Notes: generated by a model from the letters alone, not told the origin. Counted from the first letter of the stretch, positions 16,378 through 26,481 are shown. The stretch is 64,000 nucleotides of DNA from Limnobaculum xujianqingii (GCF_013394855.1 NZ_JABMLK010000001.1:2251501-2315500); one strand, 5' to 3'. Numbers and translations are program-made.

Positions 16378-17661
16378 TCATGCCCGCTTACCGAACGTAC
16401 CATGAACCACATTCCCAATACCGTTCTTAGCAAAATCATGCGGCGTAATGAATTGCTGATTATTCGCATCCAGATAATCAGCCCACCACTGGATCATGCT
16501 TCTGCGCTGTTCCATAAATTCAGCACGATGAGTGTAAGCCCCTTTAACCTTCTTGCGTTCCCTGTGACTCATTTGGCGCTCTATCGCATCTTCTGACCAT
16601 AAGTCAGATTCATATAGTGAGCTGGACGCCATAGTACGGAAACCATGACCACAAACCTCTACTTTTGTGTCGTATCCCATGACCTGTAGCGCTTTGTTAA
16701 TTGTTCCTTCGGACATAGGCTTATCAGCATAATGATCACCAATAAAAACCAATTCATGCTGTCCGCTGATTTCCTGTATCTGCCTTAATATCTGTATTGC
16801 CTGTCTACTTAACGGTACTAAATGCTCCGTTCTCATCTTTGAGCCGCGGTAGGAAAACTTAACCCCTGATATTTCCTTTCTCTCTGCCGGAATAACCCAT
16901 ACTGATTTATCAAAATCAATTTCATTCCAACGAGCAAAACGTAATTCACTGGAACGAATAAACACCAACAATGAAAGCCTTAGCGCTAATTTGGTAAGTG
17001 TTCGTCCGCGATAGTTATCAATATTGCTTAGTAGTTCAGGAATTCTATTTAACGGTAATGCAGGGCGGTGAGTGGCTTCTCTGGTGGCTATTGCGCCGGT
17101 TAGGTCATTGGCTGGATTATGGCTAATTATTCCATTCTGAACGGCATAGCGCATTATTGCTGTTATTCGCTGCTTTAAGCGCCCTGCCATATCAAGATGG
17201 TCTTTTGCCTCAACTAATTTGATTGGAGCTAATAAGATGGGAACAGTTAAAGTTGATATATTCTCGCTGCCGATATAAGGAAAGATATGAAGCTCAAGGC
17301 TGCCTAAAGTCCGCTTTGAGGTTTCTTCCCCCCACTTCTTATTAGCAGCGTGCCATTGTCTCGCCACATCCTCAAAGGTCACGCTTAATTCAACTTTATC
17401 AGCTTTTTTCTTCTCGCTAGGGTCAATGCCTGCCGCTAATAGTTCTCTGGCTGAATCTCACCGCTTTCTGGCCTCTGCTAACGTAACATCGGGATAAACT
17501 CCAATCGCTAACATCTTTTGCTTACCATCATAACGATACTGGAACCGCCAGTATTTAGAGCCATTAGGATGAACAAGCAAAAACATACCAGCACCATCAG
17601 TCAATTTATATGCTTTTACTTCTGGTTTAGCTGCCTTAGCTTTGATGTCTGTCAGAGCCAT
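16378..17661 (-). pseudogene. P4-type tyrosine integrase interrupted by in-frame TGA
   Basis: The start ATG at 17661 begins a typical N-terminus (MALTDIKAKAAKPEVKAYKL) with the DUF4102 arm-binding domain. After residue 67 (LAEARKR) there is a TGA at 17458-17460. The same frame then continues for 359 codons without another stop (DSARELLAAGIDPSEKKK, then the core-binding and catalytic domains). All catalytic residues are present downstream: Arg in IRSSELRFARW, HGFR, the His in MSHRERK and Tyr in GAYTHRAE, and the family ending MIQWWADYLD. A full protein would be 427 residues. CGA to TGA is the simplest explanation. The gene lies next to the tRNA-Leu attachment site. Readthrough is possible but unproven. 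Confidence 0.85.
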
Positions 17662-17677
17662 AGTTACGCCTCTTTTG

Positions 17678-17736
17678 ATGGTACATTTTTTTCCAAACCG
17701 GATATACCATCATTTGTACCATCAATTGATGGTATA
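17678..17736. repeat. candidate integrase arm-type sites, right end
   Basis: Copies of TGATGGTA(C/T)A occur at 17678-17687 and 17727-17736, and inverted as TACCATCA at 17706-17713 and 17717-17724. The 21-bp block 17704-17724 matches the left-end block 4420-4440 with one mismatch. Their position between the integrase start and the attachment site is where arm sites and the int promoter are expected. Confidence 0.5.
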
Positions 17737-17790
17737 TTTCAATAGACGTTAAAATACCTCAAGAGACAGCTAAAGCGCATAATTACTGGA

Positions 17791-17824
17791 TTTCAGGCAT
17801 AAAAAAAGACGTCCGTAGACGTCT
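17791..17824 (-). terminator. leuU terminator copy inside the right junction (34-bp direct repeat)
   Basis: Identical to 4300-4333. On the minus strand it reads GACGTC-TACG-GACGTC followed by T7, an intrinsic terminator just after the tRNA-Leu 3' end. The element thus supplies a terminator that replaces the displaced native one. Confidence 0.8.
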
Positions 17825-17837
17825 CTTTATATTGAAC

Positions 17838-17924
17838 TGGTACCGAGGACGGGACTTGAACCCGTAAGCCCAATCGGGCACTACCACCTCAAGGTAGCGT
17901 GTCTACCAATTCCACCACCTCGGC
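17838..17924 (-). tRNA. leuU: tRNA-Leu (anticodon GAG)
   Basis: 87 nt. The sequence starts GCCGAGGTGGTGGAATTGG and ends with an encoded CCA. The anticodon arm CTACC-TTGAGGT-GGTAG gives GAG. A class II variable arm (TGCCCGATTGGGCTTA) is present. The acceptor stem GCCGAGG pairs with CCTCGGT. It is downstream of secG as in E. coli and serves as the attachment site of the P4-like element, which keeps the gene intact. Confidence 0.97.
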
Positions 17925-17980
17925 ACTGTATATCACTCTATAATGGCAGGGTAATCCTGCCATCTATTGCTCTTTATTCC

Positions 17981-18310
17981 TTAACGAGGAATATCGCTGC
18001 TTGGGGTCTGAGGAGCTGGTTTAGCTGGCTCAGTTTTTACCGGAGTGCTCAGGTCATCCCACTCGCCGACTTTTTTGTCCTGATGTGTGCTCAGGTTACC
18101 CAGTGCCAGGCTGATAACAAAGAACAGCGCAGCTAAAATTGCTGTGGTCCGGGTCATGAAGTTACCTGAACCGCCAGAACCAAATAAAGTCGCAGATGCA
18201 CCAGCACCAAAAGAGGCACCCATATCAGCACCTTTACCTTGTTGCAGCATGATCAGGCCAATCAGACCGATGGCTACCAACAGGAAAACAATAAGAAGCG
18301 CTTCGTACAT
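17981..18310 (-). CDS. secG: preprotein translocase subunit SecG
   Basis: 109 residues. SecG has two membrane helices (residues ~3-20, YEALLIVFLLVAIGLIGLIM, and ~55-73) separated by the conserved cytoplasmic loop with LQQGKGADMGASFGAGAS. The tail is Pro-rich. It associates with SecYE in the inner membrane and aids SecA-driven export. The length matches E. coli (110). leuU follows as in E. coli. Upstream, however, glmM is now about 2 kb away, with two non-core genes between them. Confidence 0.97.
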   Translation of the reverse strand: MYEALLIVFLLVAIGLIGLIMLQQGKGADMGASFGAGASATLFGSGGSGNFMTRTTAILAALFFVISLALGNLSTHQDKKVGEWDDLSTPVKTEPAKPAPQTPSSDIPR

Positions 18311-18606
18311 ATTCTTGCCTTTATCCTTGCGGGATAATCCCGTGCTAAAGCTTTAACCCGTTATCGGAGTAATTCATGTTGAATGATGTCACTTATTATA
18401 CCCGACCGGAGCGGGTGTGAATACTAACTAAAGCCAGAAAGAGGTGCAAGTGCATTTTCGCAGTCAATGCGTATTTGCGGAAAAAATCAACATTTTGTTC
18501 GGGTATTTGTCTCTACTGGCCAAGCGGGAAACTGCTCAATCATGGTATATACCGTATTTTAACCACCTGACCACGAGATTCCAGACGGCCAATGAGTGTC
18601 TAAAAT

Positions 18607-19443
18607 TTAGTAATAAACAATGTCCCGGTTCTGAGTAAACTTATTATCCTGATTACCCCATACTGCATGTAACCAGTTATGGTTTTGATCGTAATGGATG
18701 TAATTCTTTTCACCACGACGTTTTTGGGTTGAATAAGCGATTGCCTCGTTAATAACCCGTTGCAGCATATTATGATCGTTATAATCAAAGTAGTAGGTAG
18801 AAACTAAAGTATTGTTATGGGTTTTCAAATCGTGGCGGGCTAAATAGCCTTTTGAATTATAATAATATTTTTTAACCGAATATTTTCTAACATATTGTTC
18901 TTCATCACTATTATAACTGGCTTTTCGCTTTTCAATGACTTCTGTGAGTTGTGCATTATCATTATACAAATACTCCCGAATCCATTCACTGTGCATTAAT
19001 TCACTACGAATAATTCGCCCTTGAGGATCGCTTAAATATCGAACTTCGACTTTACCCACATCGGACTCTTTACCGTTGATCAACCATTTGATGCACTTAA
19101 CCCAATAGCCTTCTTTATTTTTGTAAATTTTTGTAACCGATTCGCCCCGGTGTTTCTTTTCTCGTCGTTCAAGGAAGGTCAGGTTGCCTGAAATATCATA
19201 GGTTATCAAACTGGTAAGCATCCATTCCCCATTCTTTTGGGTAACTTCTTTTAATTCTTTCATTCGAAAATCAGGAGGGAAGATAGAATGGCTCGAATTC
19301 TCAGTTAAAACTAAATTCATTGAGAAAATAGCATTTTCTTCTGCGGTTAAACTTCTATAAGAGGTTAAAGCATAAGATAAAGAAGAAAAGGTGAATGCGA
19401 AGATCGCTATAACAATTTGAATAATAAACGATCGAGTAAGCAT
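18607..19443 (-). CDS. secreted protein of unknown function with YD-like repeats
   Basis: 278 residues from ATG 19443 (GTG at 19446 possible). Residues 1-26 form a signal peptide or anchor (IIQIVIAIFAFTFSSLSYA). The body is Tyr- and Asn-rich with recurring turns such as YDISGNLTFLERR, YLSDPQGRIIRSEL, YLYNDNAQLTEVIEK, YYYNSKGYLARHDL and YDQNHNWLHAVW. This YD/RHS-like pattern suggests a beta-rich repeat protein, but it is too short for an RHS toxin. It lies between secG and the GH25 gene, an insertion relative to E. coli. No function can be assigned. Confidence 0.6.
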   Translation of the reverse strand: MLTRSFIIQIVIAIFAFTFSSLSYALTSYRSLTAEENAIFSMNLVLTENSSHSIFPPDFRMKELKEVTQKNGEWMLTSLITYDISGNLTFLERREKKHRGESVTKIYKNKEGYWVKCIKWLINGKESDVGKVEVRYLSDPQGRIIRSELMHSEWIREYLYNDNAQLTEVIEKRKASYNSDEEQYVRKYSVKKYYYNSKGYLARHDLKTHNNTLVSTYYFDYNDHNMLQRVINEAIAYSTQKRRGEKNYIHYDQNHNWLHAVWGNQDNKFTQNRDIVYY

Positions 19444-19543
19444 CACTAGTCCTGATATTATATCTGTAATTCCGTTGTGCAGAATTCTACCATCACTAAA
19501 TAGTTTCTAACAACAACTATAAATAATAGAAATCAATTTCGAC

Positions 19544-20272
19544 CTAATTCTTAATGAGTGTTTCAAATTCTTCTTTGCTCCCATTGAACGCGTTGAGATC
19601 AACGACGGTATCAATGCCATCCAGTAGGCCACGATTAGCAAATTGCCAAAACAACCAGGGACGTTGACCTTTTAAAGCTGGAGTACGATAAATATTTCGA
19701 ATCCATAATGGATTTTGCTCAAACTGCCCTTCAAGGAAATCATCAAAAAATTCTTGAGTCACATACAGAACAGGTTTCTTCTGATAAAAAGCCTCAAGCC
19801 GCTCAATCAGTATTGTAATCTCTGCCAGAACTTGTGATTTCTCCATGGTTAACTGGCAATTTCCGCCATACTCCAGATCAATCACTGGTGGCAGCATATT
19901 TACTGCTTTTGGTACGGTTTCAATGAAATTTTGCGCCTGTTTTTCACCCGGCTTACAAAACGTAAAGAAGTAATAAGCGCCGACCACAAAACCTTGATCA
20001 CGCGCCTGCTGCCAGTTGATACTGAAAGACTTGTCTTTAAAATCACCGCCTTCAGTTGCTTTGATAAAAACAAAGCGAACTCTTTCCTTATCTAACTGTT
20101 GCCAGTTAATTCCATTCTGATGATGGGATACATCAATTCCCTGAATCGGATACTTAGTAAGTGATGGATAATTGAATCTGATATAGCCGCTATACAACCC
20201 ATATATAAGCAGTAATCCAACAATGATTAAGCCCAGAAAAATGATTAGCACTTTATTGATTAGCTTATACAT
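19544..20272 (-). CDS. GH25-family lysozyme (muramidase), membrane-anchored
   Basis: 242 residues. One N-terminal membrane helix (residues ~7-28, VLIIFLGLIIVGLLLIYGLY) anchors it with the enzyme in the periplasm. The GH25 core is clear: GIDVSHHQNGINW, FVFIKATEGGDFKD, GAYYFF, the catalytic region PPVIDLEYGGNC, and LWFWQ-type end PWLFWQFANRG with VDLNAFNG. GH25 enzymes cleave the glycan strands of peptidoglycan. Several Enterobacterales encode such chromosomal copies outside prophages. Here it is downstream of glmM on the same strand, beyond a terminator, so it is probably its own transcription unit. Confidence 0.85.
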   Translation of the reverse strand: MYKLINKVLIIFLGLIIVGLLLIYGLYSGYIRFNYPSLTKYPIQGIDVSHHQNGINWQQLDKERVRFVFIKATEGGDFKDKSFSINWQQARDQGFVVGAYYFFTFCKPGEKQAQNFIETVPKAVNMLPPVIDLEYGGNCQLTMEKSQVLAEITILIERLEAFYQKKPVLYVTQEFFDDFLEGQFEQNPLWIRNIYRTPALKGQRPWLFWQFANRGLLDGIDTVVDLNAFNGSKEEFETLIKN

Positions 20273-20317
20273 AAGTGTGCTGCATCCTTGCTTATAACGA
20301 TCAATTCACAGTTAAAC

Positions 20318-20344
20318 AAAAGGCGGAAATATTTCCGCCTTTTG
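20318..20344 (-). terminator. glmM terminator
   Basis: A GGCGGAAATATTTCCGCC hairpin followed by TTTTG on the minus strand, 26 bp after the glmM stop. Confidence 0.75.
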
Positions 20345-20369
20345 TATCAACTCAATATCTAAAAACAAA

Positions 20370-21710
20370 TTAACCTGCGGCTTTCACTGCATCCGCAATA
20401 CGGTTAGCTAACCGCAGAACTTCTTCGTCGTTCTCACCTTCGACCATCACACGAATTAGTGGCTCGGTTCCTGATTTACGTAACAGTACCCGACCGCGGC
20501 CTTCCAGCTCTTTTTCTACTTCAGCAGTCACATTCATCACTGTTTCATTAGCCAGTGGATCGTGTTGACCAGCAAAACGAACATTCACCAGAACCTGAGG
20601 TAACAGTTTCATACCGCTGCATAAATCATGCAGTGACATATGGTTGCGGACCATGGCAGCCAGTACCTGCAGCGCTGCAACAATGCCGTCTCCGGTGGTG
20701 GTCTTATCTAACAGGATGACGTGGCCTGAGTTTTCAGCACCAATAGTCCAGCCAAGCTCCAGCATTTTTTCCAGCACGTAGCGGTCGCCCACTTTCGCTC
20801 TGGTAAATGGAATGCCCAGTTGCTTTAGCGCCAGTTCCAAACCAATGTTACTCATTAACGTACCAACGGCACCGCCTTTAAGCTGCCCCTGACGTAAGGA
20901 TTCGCGAGCAATGATATACATAATCTGATCGCCATCGACTTTATTGCCCTGATGGTCAACCATAATCACCCGATCGCCGTCGCCATCAAATGCTATGCCA
21001 AGATGTGCCTTTTCAGCCACTACTCGTTCTTGCAACAGACGAACATCCGTTGCGCCACATTTTTCATTAATGTTCATACCATCAGGATCGCAACCAATAG
21101 TAATGACATTAGCACCCAGTTCACGCAGTACGCTTGGGGCAATGTGGTAAGTTGCACCGTTTGCGCAATCTACCACGATCTTTAATTCACTCAGGCTAAG
21201 CTCGCTTGGAAACCCACCTTTACAGAACTCAATGTAACGACCAGCAGCATCATTAATGCGACTGGCTTTACCCAGTTCAGCTGACTCAACACAAGTCAGC
21301 GGCTTTTCCATTTCGGCTTCGATGGCTTCCTCAACTTCATCCGGCAGTTTTGTACCGTCAATAGAGAAGAACTTGATACCGTTATCGTAATAAGGATTAT
21401 GAGAAGCAGAGATAACAATACCCGCTTCCGCACGGAAGGTACGGGTCAGATAAGCAACTGCCGGTGTCGGCATTGGACCAGTAAATGAAGCAGAAAGCCC
21501 CGCAGCAGCTAAACCAGCCTCCAGAGCAGACTCCAGCATATAGCCAGAAATACGCGTATCTTTACCTATAATAATTTTACGCGAACCGTGGCGGGCTAAA
21601 ACTTTACCTGCAGCCCAACCAAGCTTAAGCACAAACTCAGGCGTAATTGGATGATCGCCCACTTTGCCCCGAATACCATCTGTACCAAAATACTTACGAT
21701 CGCCGCTCAT
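20370..21710 (-). CDS. glmM: phosphoglucosamine mutase
   Basis: 446 residues; E. coli has 445. ATG 21710 ([20 protein letters not shown]) matches the family start; the frame extends 13 codons further upstream into folP. The active-site serine is in [16 protein letters not shown]. The metal loop is DGDGDR, the sugar loop GAENSGH, and the phosphate loop [14 protein letters not shown]. It converts glucosamine-6-P to glucosamine-1-P for UDP-GlcNAc, feeding peptidoglycan and LPS. It follows folP with a 7-bp gap, so the two are co-transcribed, as in E. coli. Confidence 0.98.
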   Translation of the reverse strand: MSGDRKYFGTDGIRGKVGDHPITPEFVLKLGWAAGKVLARHGSRKIIIGKDTRISGYMLESALEAGLAAAGLSASFTGPMPTPAVAYLTRTFRAEAGIVISASHNPYYDNGIKFFSIDGTKLPDEVEEAIEAEMEKPLTCVESAELGKASRINDAAGRYIEFCKGGFPSELSLSELKIVVDCANGATYHIAPSVLRELGANVITIGCDPDGMNINEKCGATDVRLLQERVVAEKAHLGIAFDGDGDRVIMVDHQGNKVDGDQIMYIIARESLRQGQLKGGAVGTLMSNIGLELALKQLGIPFTRAKVGDRYVLEKMLELGWTIGAENSGHVILLDKTTTGDGIVAALQVLAAMVRNHMSLHDLCSGMKLLPQVLVNVRFAGQHDPLANETVMNVTAEVEKELEGRGRVLLRKSGTEPLIRVMVEGENDEEVLRLANRIADAVKAAG

Positions 21711-21717
21711 GTTATCT

Positions 21718-22551
21718 CTATTCCTTAGCAGAAAGTGTTGCTTCAACAATTCGCATTGCTTCAGCGGTTTCTTTTACGTCGTGAACACGAATAATTTGTG
21801 CCCCCTGCATCGCGGCGATTGTTGCACAGGCTATGCTGCCAATAACCCGCTGATCGGGTGGAACGTTTAATAATTGCCCAACCATCGACTTTCTCGACAT
21901 TCCAACCAATAGAGGAAGGCCAAAATGGTGAAAATCTGACAGATGAGCCAATAACTGGTAATTGTGCCTCAAATTCTTGCCAAAACCGAATCCCGGGTCG
22001 AGCAATATCTTTTTTCTGTCCATACCGGCGTTAACGCAGCGGGTAATGTGCTCAGTAAAGAAGTCATCAACTTCAGACACTACATCGGTATATTGTGGTT
22101 CATGTTGCATGGTTCTGGGCATACCTTGCATATGCATCAGGCATACGGGCAGTCCGGACTCTATAGCAACCTCTAATGCACCCGGTTCTTGTAACGCCCG
22201 GATATCATTAATCAGATGAACTCCAACCCGATGAGATTCTCTCATAACTTCGGGCTTATAAGTATCGACAGATACCCATACTTCAAAATTTTTTGCGATG
22301 GCTTCCGCAACCGGAATAACCCGCTCAAGTTCTTCATCCGTTGGAACTTCATCTGCACCAGGGCGAGTCGACTCACCGCCAATATCAATAATTGTTGCTC
22401 CGGCCTGAATCATCTCATTGGCATGGCGTAGAGCATTTTCTATCTGGCGGTAACGGCCTCCGTCAGAAAAGGAGTCAGGCGTTACGTTGAGAATTCCCAT
22501 CACCTGAGGGTAATTGAGATCTAACGTTAATCCCCTACTTTCTAACTTCAT
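21718..22551 (-). CDS. folP: dihydropteroate synthase
   Basis: 277 residues. The start at ATG 22551 ([20 protein letters not shown]) fits the family; longer starts would add 18 residues. Motifs: [35 protein letters not shown] for pterin binding, and SRKS near residue 220. It joins dihydropterin pyrophosphate to p-aminobenzoate and is the sulfonamide target. It is upstream of and tightly linked to glmM. In E. coli ftsH is directly upstream; here one secreted-protein gene intervenes. Confidence 0.98.
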   Translation of the reverse strand: MKLESRGLTLDLNYPQVMGILNVTPDSFSDGGRYRQIENALRHANEMIQAGATIIDIGGESTRPGADEVPTDEELERVIPVAEAIAKNFEVWVSVDTYKPEVMRESHRVGVHLINDIRALQEPGALEVAIESGLPVCLMHMQGMPRTMQHEPQYTDVVSEVDDFFTEHITRCVNAGMDRKKILLDPGFGFGKNLRHNYQLLAHLSDFHHFGLPLLVGMSRKSMVGQLLNVPPDQRVIGSIACATIAAMQGAQIIRVHDVKETAEAMRIVEATLSAKE

Positions 22552-22713
22552 GATGAATTCCTTAAGACTGGTTAAAACATAACTATTGTGCGGATACCTA
22601 CTCAAAGATAAGTGAGCAGATACTTACAAATTTAATAAGACTATCAGAATATACCAAAATAGAGGCAGGGATGAACATTCAGCTCAAATTCCCTGCCTTG
22701 AGAAATGAAATAG

Positions 22714-23661
22714 TTAACCGGTAATTTTTAAGCTCTCAGCAATCTTTCTGAATTCCGGCAGATATTGCTCACTTTGTTCAGCCTTAACCAGACCCTTAAT
22801 CACATAGTAAGTGCCATTAGATTCTACAATCAGCTGATAGACCTTCATAGGTTCATGATTTTTTGCATTTTCTGCATTAGCCAATAGCTCCACACCATGA
22901 TGACCATTTATATCGACGGACTTAATGCTCTCTTTCTGCACTGCAATTTCTATCAGAGAAGCAGTATTCATCATGTGTTTTTCGCTGAATGCCACCAAAT
23001 CGCCTATAGCCACCTTGCTGTATGATGAAGCAATAACCATCATTGGCTGAACCCCAGCGGCAGCCGGAGCTGGAGCCGCATCACCAGGCAGGCTTAATAT
23101 CAGCATATTATTAACCCGGCGAACAATCTTAAGATTATCGGATTCTTGTATTGAGTAACCCAATGCATCCAGATTCAGTTTACCTTCTTCTCCCTGCGCA
23201 ACTTCCATGCTAATCAGCGAACGTTTAATGGCATCGCCCAGCTTAGCTTCTTCGGTTGCAGGATAAGTACCTACTAACATCAGCGAACGCTTACTGTCAC
23301 CCTGAAGTAATATCCATTTATTAACTTCTTGATTATTCGCGGTTTGACCAATTTTATATAACCAGACTTTATGTTCATGGCTAACGGCTTCTTCAGTTCC
23401 CAGAAGACGGACTCCCTGTGTTTTCATCAGATCGGGGATAAACGCGTGTTTAATCTCTTCCAGAGGTGCAGGCATCTCATTAACCATAATAGATGCGCCC
23501 GCAGCTTCATTCATATATCCGGTAAACTGTTTGGATAATGAAAAACCAGCAGGTGGTTCAATAGATACTGAGGTACCGGGAATACGTTCTGCTGCCTGAG
23601 CCGCGTTTAAAAGACCACAACTGGTCAGCAATACAGCTACCATTAATCGAAACATCTTCAT
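22714..23661 (-). CDS. secreted protein of unknown function
   Basis: 315 residues from ATG 23661 (MKMFRLMVAVLLTSCGLLNA, cleavage likely after AQA). An upstream GGAG is rather far; the frame extends another 34 codons but without family support. The mature protein has two similar halves of alpha/beta type: SVSIEPPAGFSLSKQFTGYM ... RSLISMEV and LKIVRRVNNMLILSLPGD ... IAESLKITG. Each half ends with a helix pattern seen in stress-type periplasmic proteins. No named family is recognised. It is a lineage-specific insertion between ftsH and folP. Confidence 0.6.
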   Translation of the reverse strand: MKMFRLMVAVLLTSCGLLNAAQAAERIPGTSVSIEPPAGFSLSKQFTGYMNEAAGASIMVNEMPAPLEEIKHAFIPDLMKTQGVRLLGTEEAVSHEHKVWLYKIGQTANNQEVNKWILLQGDSKRSLMLVGTYPATEEAKLGDAIKRSLISMEVAQGEEGKLNLDALGYSIQESDNLKIVRRVNNMLILSLPGDAAPAPAAAGVQPMMVIASSYSKVAIGDLVAFSEKHMMNTASLIEIAVQKESIKSVDINGHHGVELLANAENAKNHEPMKVYQLIVESNGTYYVIKGLVKAEQSEQYLPEFRKIAESLKITG

Positions 23662-23802
23662 CGTTATAATTTCACTCCTTAAAATCAAAATCATCCCTTG
23701 AATAGCACCGTGGCAGCCAAAGGTGTGTTTAGACCACTGCGAAAGCACCAGACAATAGCACACATCAAAAGGGATGTTACATGCCGGATTAATATTTTAG
23801 AG

Positions 23803-23833
23803 ATAAAAAAACGGCTCCCGTTTGGGAGCCGTT
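23803..23833 (-). terminator. ftsH terminator
   Basis: AACGGCTCCC-AAAC-GGGAGCCGTT hairpin followed by T7 on the minus strand, 18 bp after the ftsH stop: a strong intrinsic terminator. Confidence 0.85.
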
Positions 23834-23851
23834 ATCATTTATTTACGCAAA

Positions 23852-25795
23852 TTAAACCGCAGGTTTATCACTTGGTTCATCAGTCTTGCTGAATTCCGGT
23901 GACGCCGTTTTTTCTTCTGGCGTTACTGGTGGCTGAGTATTGCTGGCTGGTGGTTTAGTTCCGCCGCTTTGAGCATCATCCCAACCTGCTGGCGCACGAA
24001 CTTCACGACGGGCCATCAAATCATCAATTTGCGGCGCATCAATAGTTTCATACTTCATCAGCGCATCTTTCATCGCATGCAAGATGTCCATATTGGCTTC
24101 CAGGATTTCTCTGGCACGCTGATAGTTACGTTCAATCAGCAGCTTAACTTCCTGATCGATAATACGTGCAGTTTCATCAGACATATGTTTGGTTTTCGCT
24201 ACTGAACGACCTAAGAAAACCTCACCTTCTTCTTCTGCATACAACAAAGGCCCTAATTTTTCAGAGAAGCCCCACTGAGTCACCATGTTACGGGCGATAG
24301 AGGTAGCAACTTTAATATCGTTAGATGCACCGGTAGACACTTTTGCCGGACCATAAATCAGTTCTTCAGATAAACGGCCACCGTACAGCGTTGATATACG
24401 GCTTTCCAGCTTCTGACGGTTTTCACTGATAGCATCACCTTCCGGTAAGAAGAAAGTCACGCCCAGCGCACGACCACGAGGGATAATGGTAACTTTATGT
24501 ACTGGATCGTGTTCCGGTACTAAACGACCAATAATCGCATGTCCTGCTTCATGATATGCCGTAGATTCTTTCTGCTCTTCGGTCATAACCAAAGAACGGC
24601 GCTCAGCACCCATCATGATTTTATCTTTGGCTTTTTCAAACTCAACCATCGATACCACACGTTTATTAGTACGTGCAGCGAACAGAGCGGCTTCGTTAAC
24701 CAGGTTAGCCAAATCTGCACCCGAGAAGCCTGGAGTACCACGAGCAATCACAGACTCATCCACATCCGGAGATACTGGCACACGGCGCATATGCACCTTC
24801 AGAATTTGTGCACGACCACGAACATCTGGCAGCCCAACAACGACCTGACGGTCGAAACGACCCGGACGCAGTAATGCCGGGTCCAGAACGTCCGGACGGT
24901 TAGTCGCTGCAATGACGATAACGCCTTCGTTGCCTTCAAAACCATCCATCTCAACCAGCATTTGGTTCAATGTCTGTTCACGTTCATCGTGGCCACCACC
25001 TAAACCAGCGCCACGCTGACGACCTACCGCATCGATCTCATCGATGAAGATAATACAAGGCGCAGCTTTCTTCGCTTGTTCGAACATATCACGAACACGA
25101 GAAGCACCCACACCAACAAACATTTCAACGAAATCAGAACCTGAGATAGTAAAGAATGGCACTTTTGCCTCACCGGCAATCGCTTTTGCCAATAAGGTTT
25201 TACCAGTACCCGGAGGCCCTACCATCAGAATACCTTTTGGAATCTTACCGCCCAACTTCTGGAAACGGCTCGGATCTCTCAGGAATTCAACTAATTCACT
25301 GACATCTTCTTTCGCTTCATCACAGCCAGCAACGTCAGCGAAAGTAGTTTTAATTTGCTCTTCCGTTAGCATGCGAGCCTTGCTCTTACCAAAGGACATA
25401 GCACCTTTTCCACCGCCGCCTTGCATCTGACGCATAAAGAAGATCCATACACCAATCAACAGCAACATTGGGAACCAGGAAATAAATACCTGTTGCAGGA
25501 ATCCTGGTTGCTCCGGTGGTTCGCCAACGGTTTTAACATTATTTTTCAGCAGAAGGCTCAGCAGCAGAGGGTCTTCTGTTGGCATGTAGGTTGTATGAGA
25601 CGCGTTATCGGGCTGCGTTTTATACTGAATTTCACGTCCACTTATGCGAGCTTCGCTGACCTGATTATTACTAACCTGCGTCATGAACGTCGAATAATCA
25701 ATTCGGCGTCCACCCGACTCACTAGGCCCGAAGCTCTGAAATACGGTCATCAGCACAACGGCGATGACTAACCAGAGAATTAGGTTCTTTGCCAT
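23852..25795 (-). CDS. ftsH: ATP-dependent zinc metalloprotease FtsH
   Basis: 647 residues from ATG 25795 ([20 protein letters not shown]). A TTG three codons earlier is nearer a GAGG and may be used. Two N-terminal membrane helices flank a periplasmic domain. The AAA module has Walker A GPPGTGKT, Walker B IIFIDEID and the pore motif FVGVGASR, then the zinc site HEAGH. The C-terminal tail is variable and Pro-rich. The membrane hexamer degrades LpxC, sigma-32 and misassembled membrane proteins. It follows rlmE in the conserved rlmE-ftsH pair and ends at a strong terminator. Confidence 0.98.
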   Translation of the reverse strand: MAKNLILWLVIAVVLMTVFQSFGPSESGGRRIDYSTFMTQVSNNQVSEARISGREIQYKTQPDNASHTTYMPTEDPLLLSLLLKNNVKTVGEPPEQPGFLQQVFISWFPMLLLIGVWIFFMRQMQGGGGKGAMSFGKSKARMLTEEQIKTTFADVAGCDEAKEDVSELVEFLRDPSRFQKLGGKIPKGILMVGPPGTGKTLLAKAIAGEAKVPFFTISGSDFVEMFVGVGASRVRDMFEQAKKAAPCIIFIDEIDAVGRQRGAGLGGGHDEREQTLNQMLVEMDGFEGNEGVIVIAATNRPDVLDPALLRPGRFDRQVVVGLPDVRGRAQILKVHMRRVPVSPDVDESVIARGTPGFSGADLANLVNEAALFAARTNKRVVSMVEFEKAKDKIMMGAERRSLVMTEEQKESTAYHEAGHAIIGRLVPEHDPVHKVTIIPRGRALGVTFFLPEGDAISENRQKLESRISTLYGGRLSEELIYGPAKVSTGASNDIKVATSIARNMVTQWGFSEKLGPLLYAEEEGEVFLGRSVAKTKHMSDETARIIDQEVKLLIERNYQRAREILEANMDILHAMKDALMKYETIDAPQIDDLMARREVRAPAGWDDAQSGGTKPPASNTQPPVTPEEKTASPEFSKTDEPSDKPAV

Positions 25796-25851
25796 ATCAC
25801 TCAAGGAATTAACCTCATATTACAATGGTGTTAACAATACGCGTTAGGGTA

Positions 25852-26481
25852 CTATAGTTTGCGCCCAGTCGCTACAATGTATACTTCACGTGAACGAGAC
25901 CGTGAAGCATCGGGCTTACGGATCTTCACTGTTTTAAACAGGGCCCGGATTTCTCGTAAATACTCATCAAATCCATCCCCCTGAAAGACCTTAACCACAA
26001 AACTTCCACCTGGTGCCAGCACGTCTTTACACATGTCTAACGCCAATTCAACCAGATACATCGCCCGGGGAATATCAACGGCAGGAGTACCGCTCATATT
26101 TGGCGCCATATCAGACATTACTACCTGAACTTTACTGTCACCGACGCGCTCAAGCAAAGCCTTTAGCACCATTTCATCACGAAAGTCGCCCTGAAGGAAA
26201 TCGACTCCGGCGATAGGATCCATTGGTAAAATATCACACGCAATTACTCTACCTATGTTACCAATCTGTGTCACAACATATTGCGACCAGCCACCCGGAG
26301 CTGCACCTAAATCAACGATCGTCATACCCGGTTTAAACAGTTTGTCGGCTTGCTGTATTTCATCTAGTTTAAACCATGCGCGGGAACGTAGCCCCTTTTT
26401 CTGCGCCTGTTGTACATATTTGTCGTTAAAGTGTTCTTGTAACCAGCGCGTTGAACTGGCCGAACGCTTTTTATTACCCAT
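25852..26481 (-). CDS. rlmE: 23S rRNA (uridine-2552 2'-O) methyltransferase
   Basis: 209 residues as in E. coli. ATG 26481 ([20 protein letters not shown]) fits the family start. SAM-binding motif [11 protein letters not shown]. The catalytic K-D-K-E set is visible: [27 protein letters not shown] and the C-terminal Glu in SREVYIV. It methylates U2552 in the A loop and helps 50S maturation. It is divergent from yhbY (115 bp between starts) and upstream of ftsH. Confidence 0.98.
   Translation of the reverse strand: MGNKKRSASSTRWLQEHFNDKYVQQAQKKGLRSRAWFKLDEIQQADKLFKPGMTIVDLGAAPGGWSQYVVTQIGNIGRVIACDILPMDPIAGVDFLQGDFRDEMVLKALLERVGDSKVQVVMSDMAPNMSGTPAVDIPRAMYLVELALDMCKDVLAPGGSFVVKVFQGDGFDEYLREIRALFKTVKIRKPDASRSRSREVYIVATGRKL

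Larger units (their letters stand above)
4334..17837. mobile_element. P4-like satellite / integrative element in tRNA-Leu(GAG)
   Basis: The element is bounded by the tRNA-Leu 3' end at right (17838) and by a copy of the tRNA terminator plus a degenerate tRNA 3' end at left. Its backbone is P4-like: tyrosine integrase next to the tRNA, AlpA, AntA/AntB antirepressor, Ash-like protein, two small coupled ORFs, and a zinc-finger/Toprim/DUF927 primase-helicase, nearly all on the minus strand. No capsid-size (sid), delta/ogr, psu or structural genes are seen, so it is a reduced satellite. The integrase has an in-frame TGA, and several phage genes (Rha, an HTH gene) are remnants, so mobility is probably lost unless complemented. 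The region is visibly more AT-rich than the flanking core genes. Confidence 0.85.

Noticed and set aside
24539..24874. 111-codon plus-strand frame inside ftsH
   Set aside because: Antisense to the conserved AAA and protease domains of ftsH.
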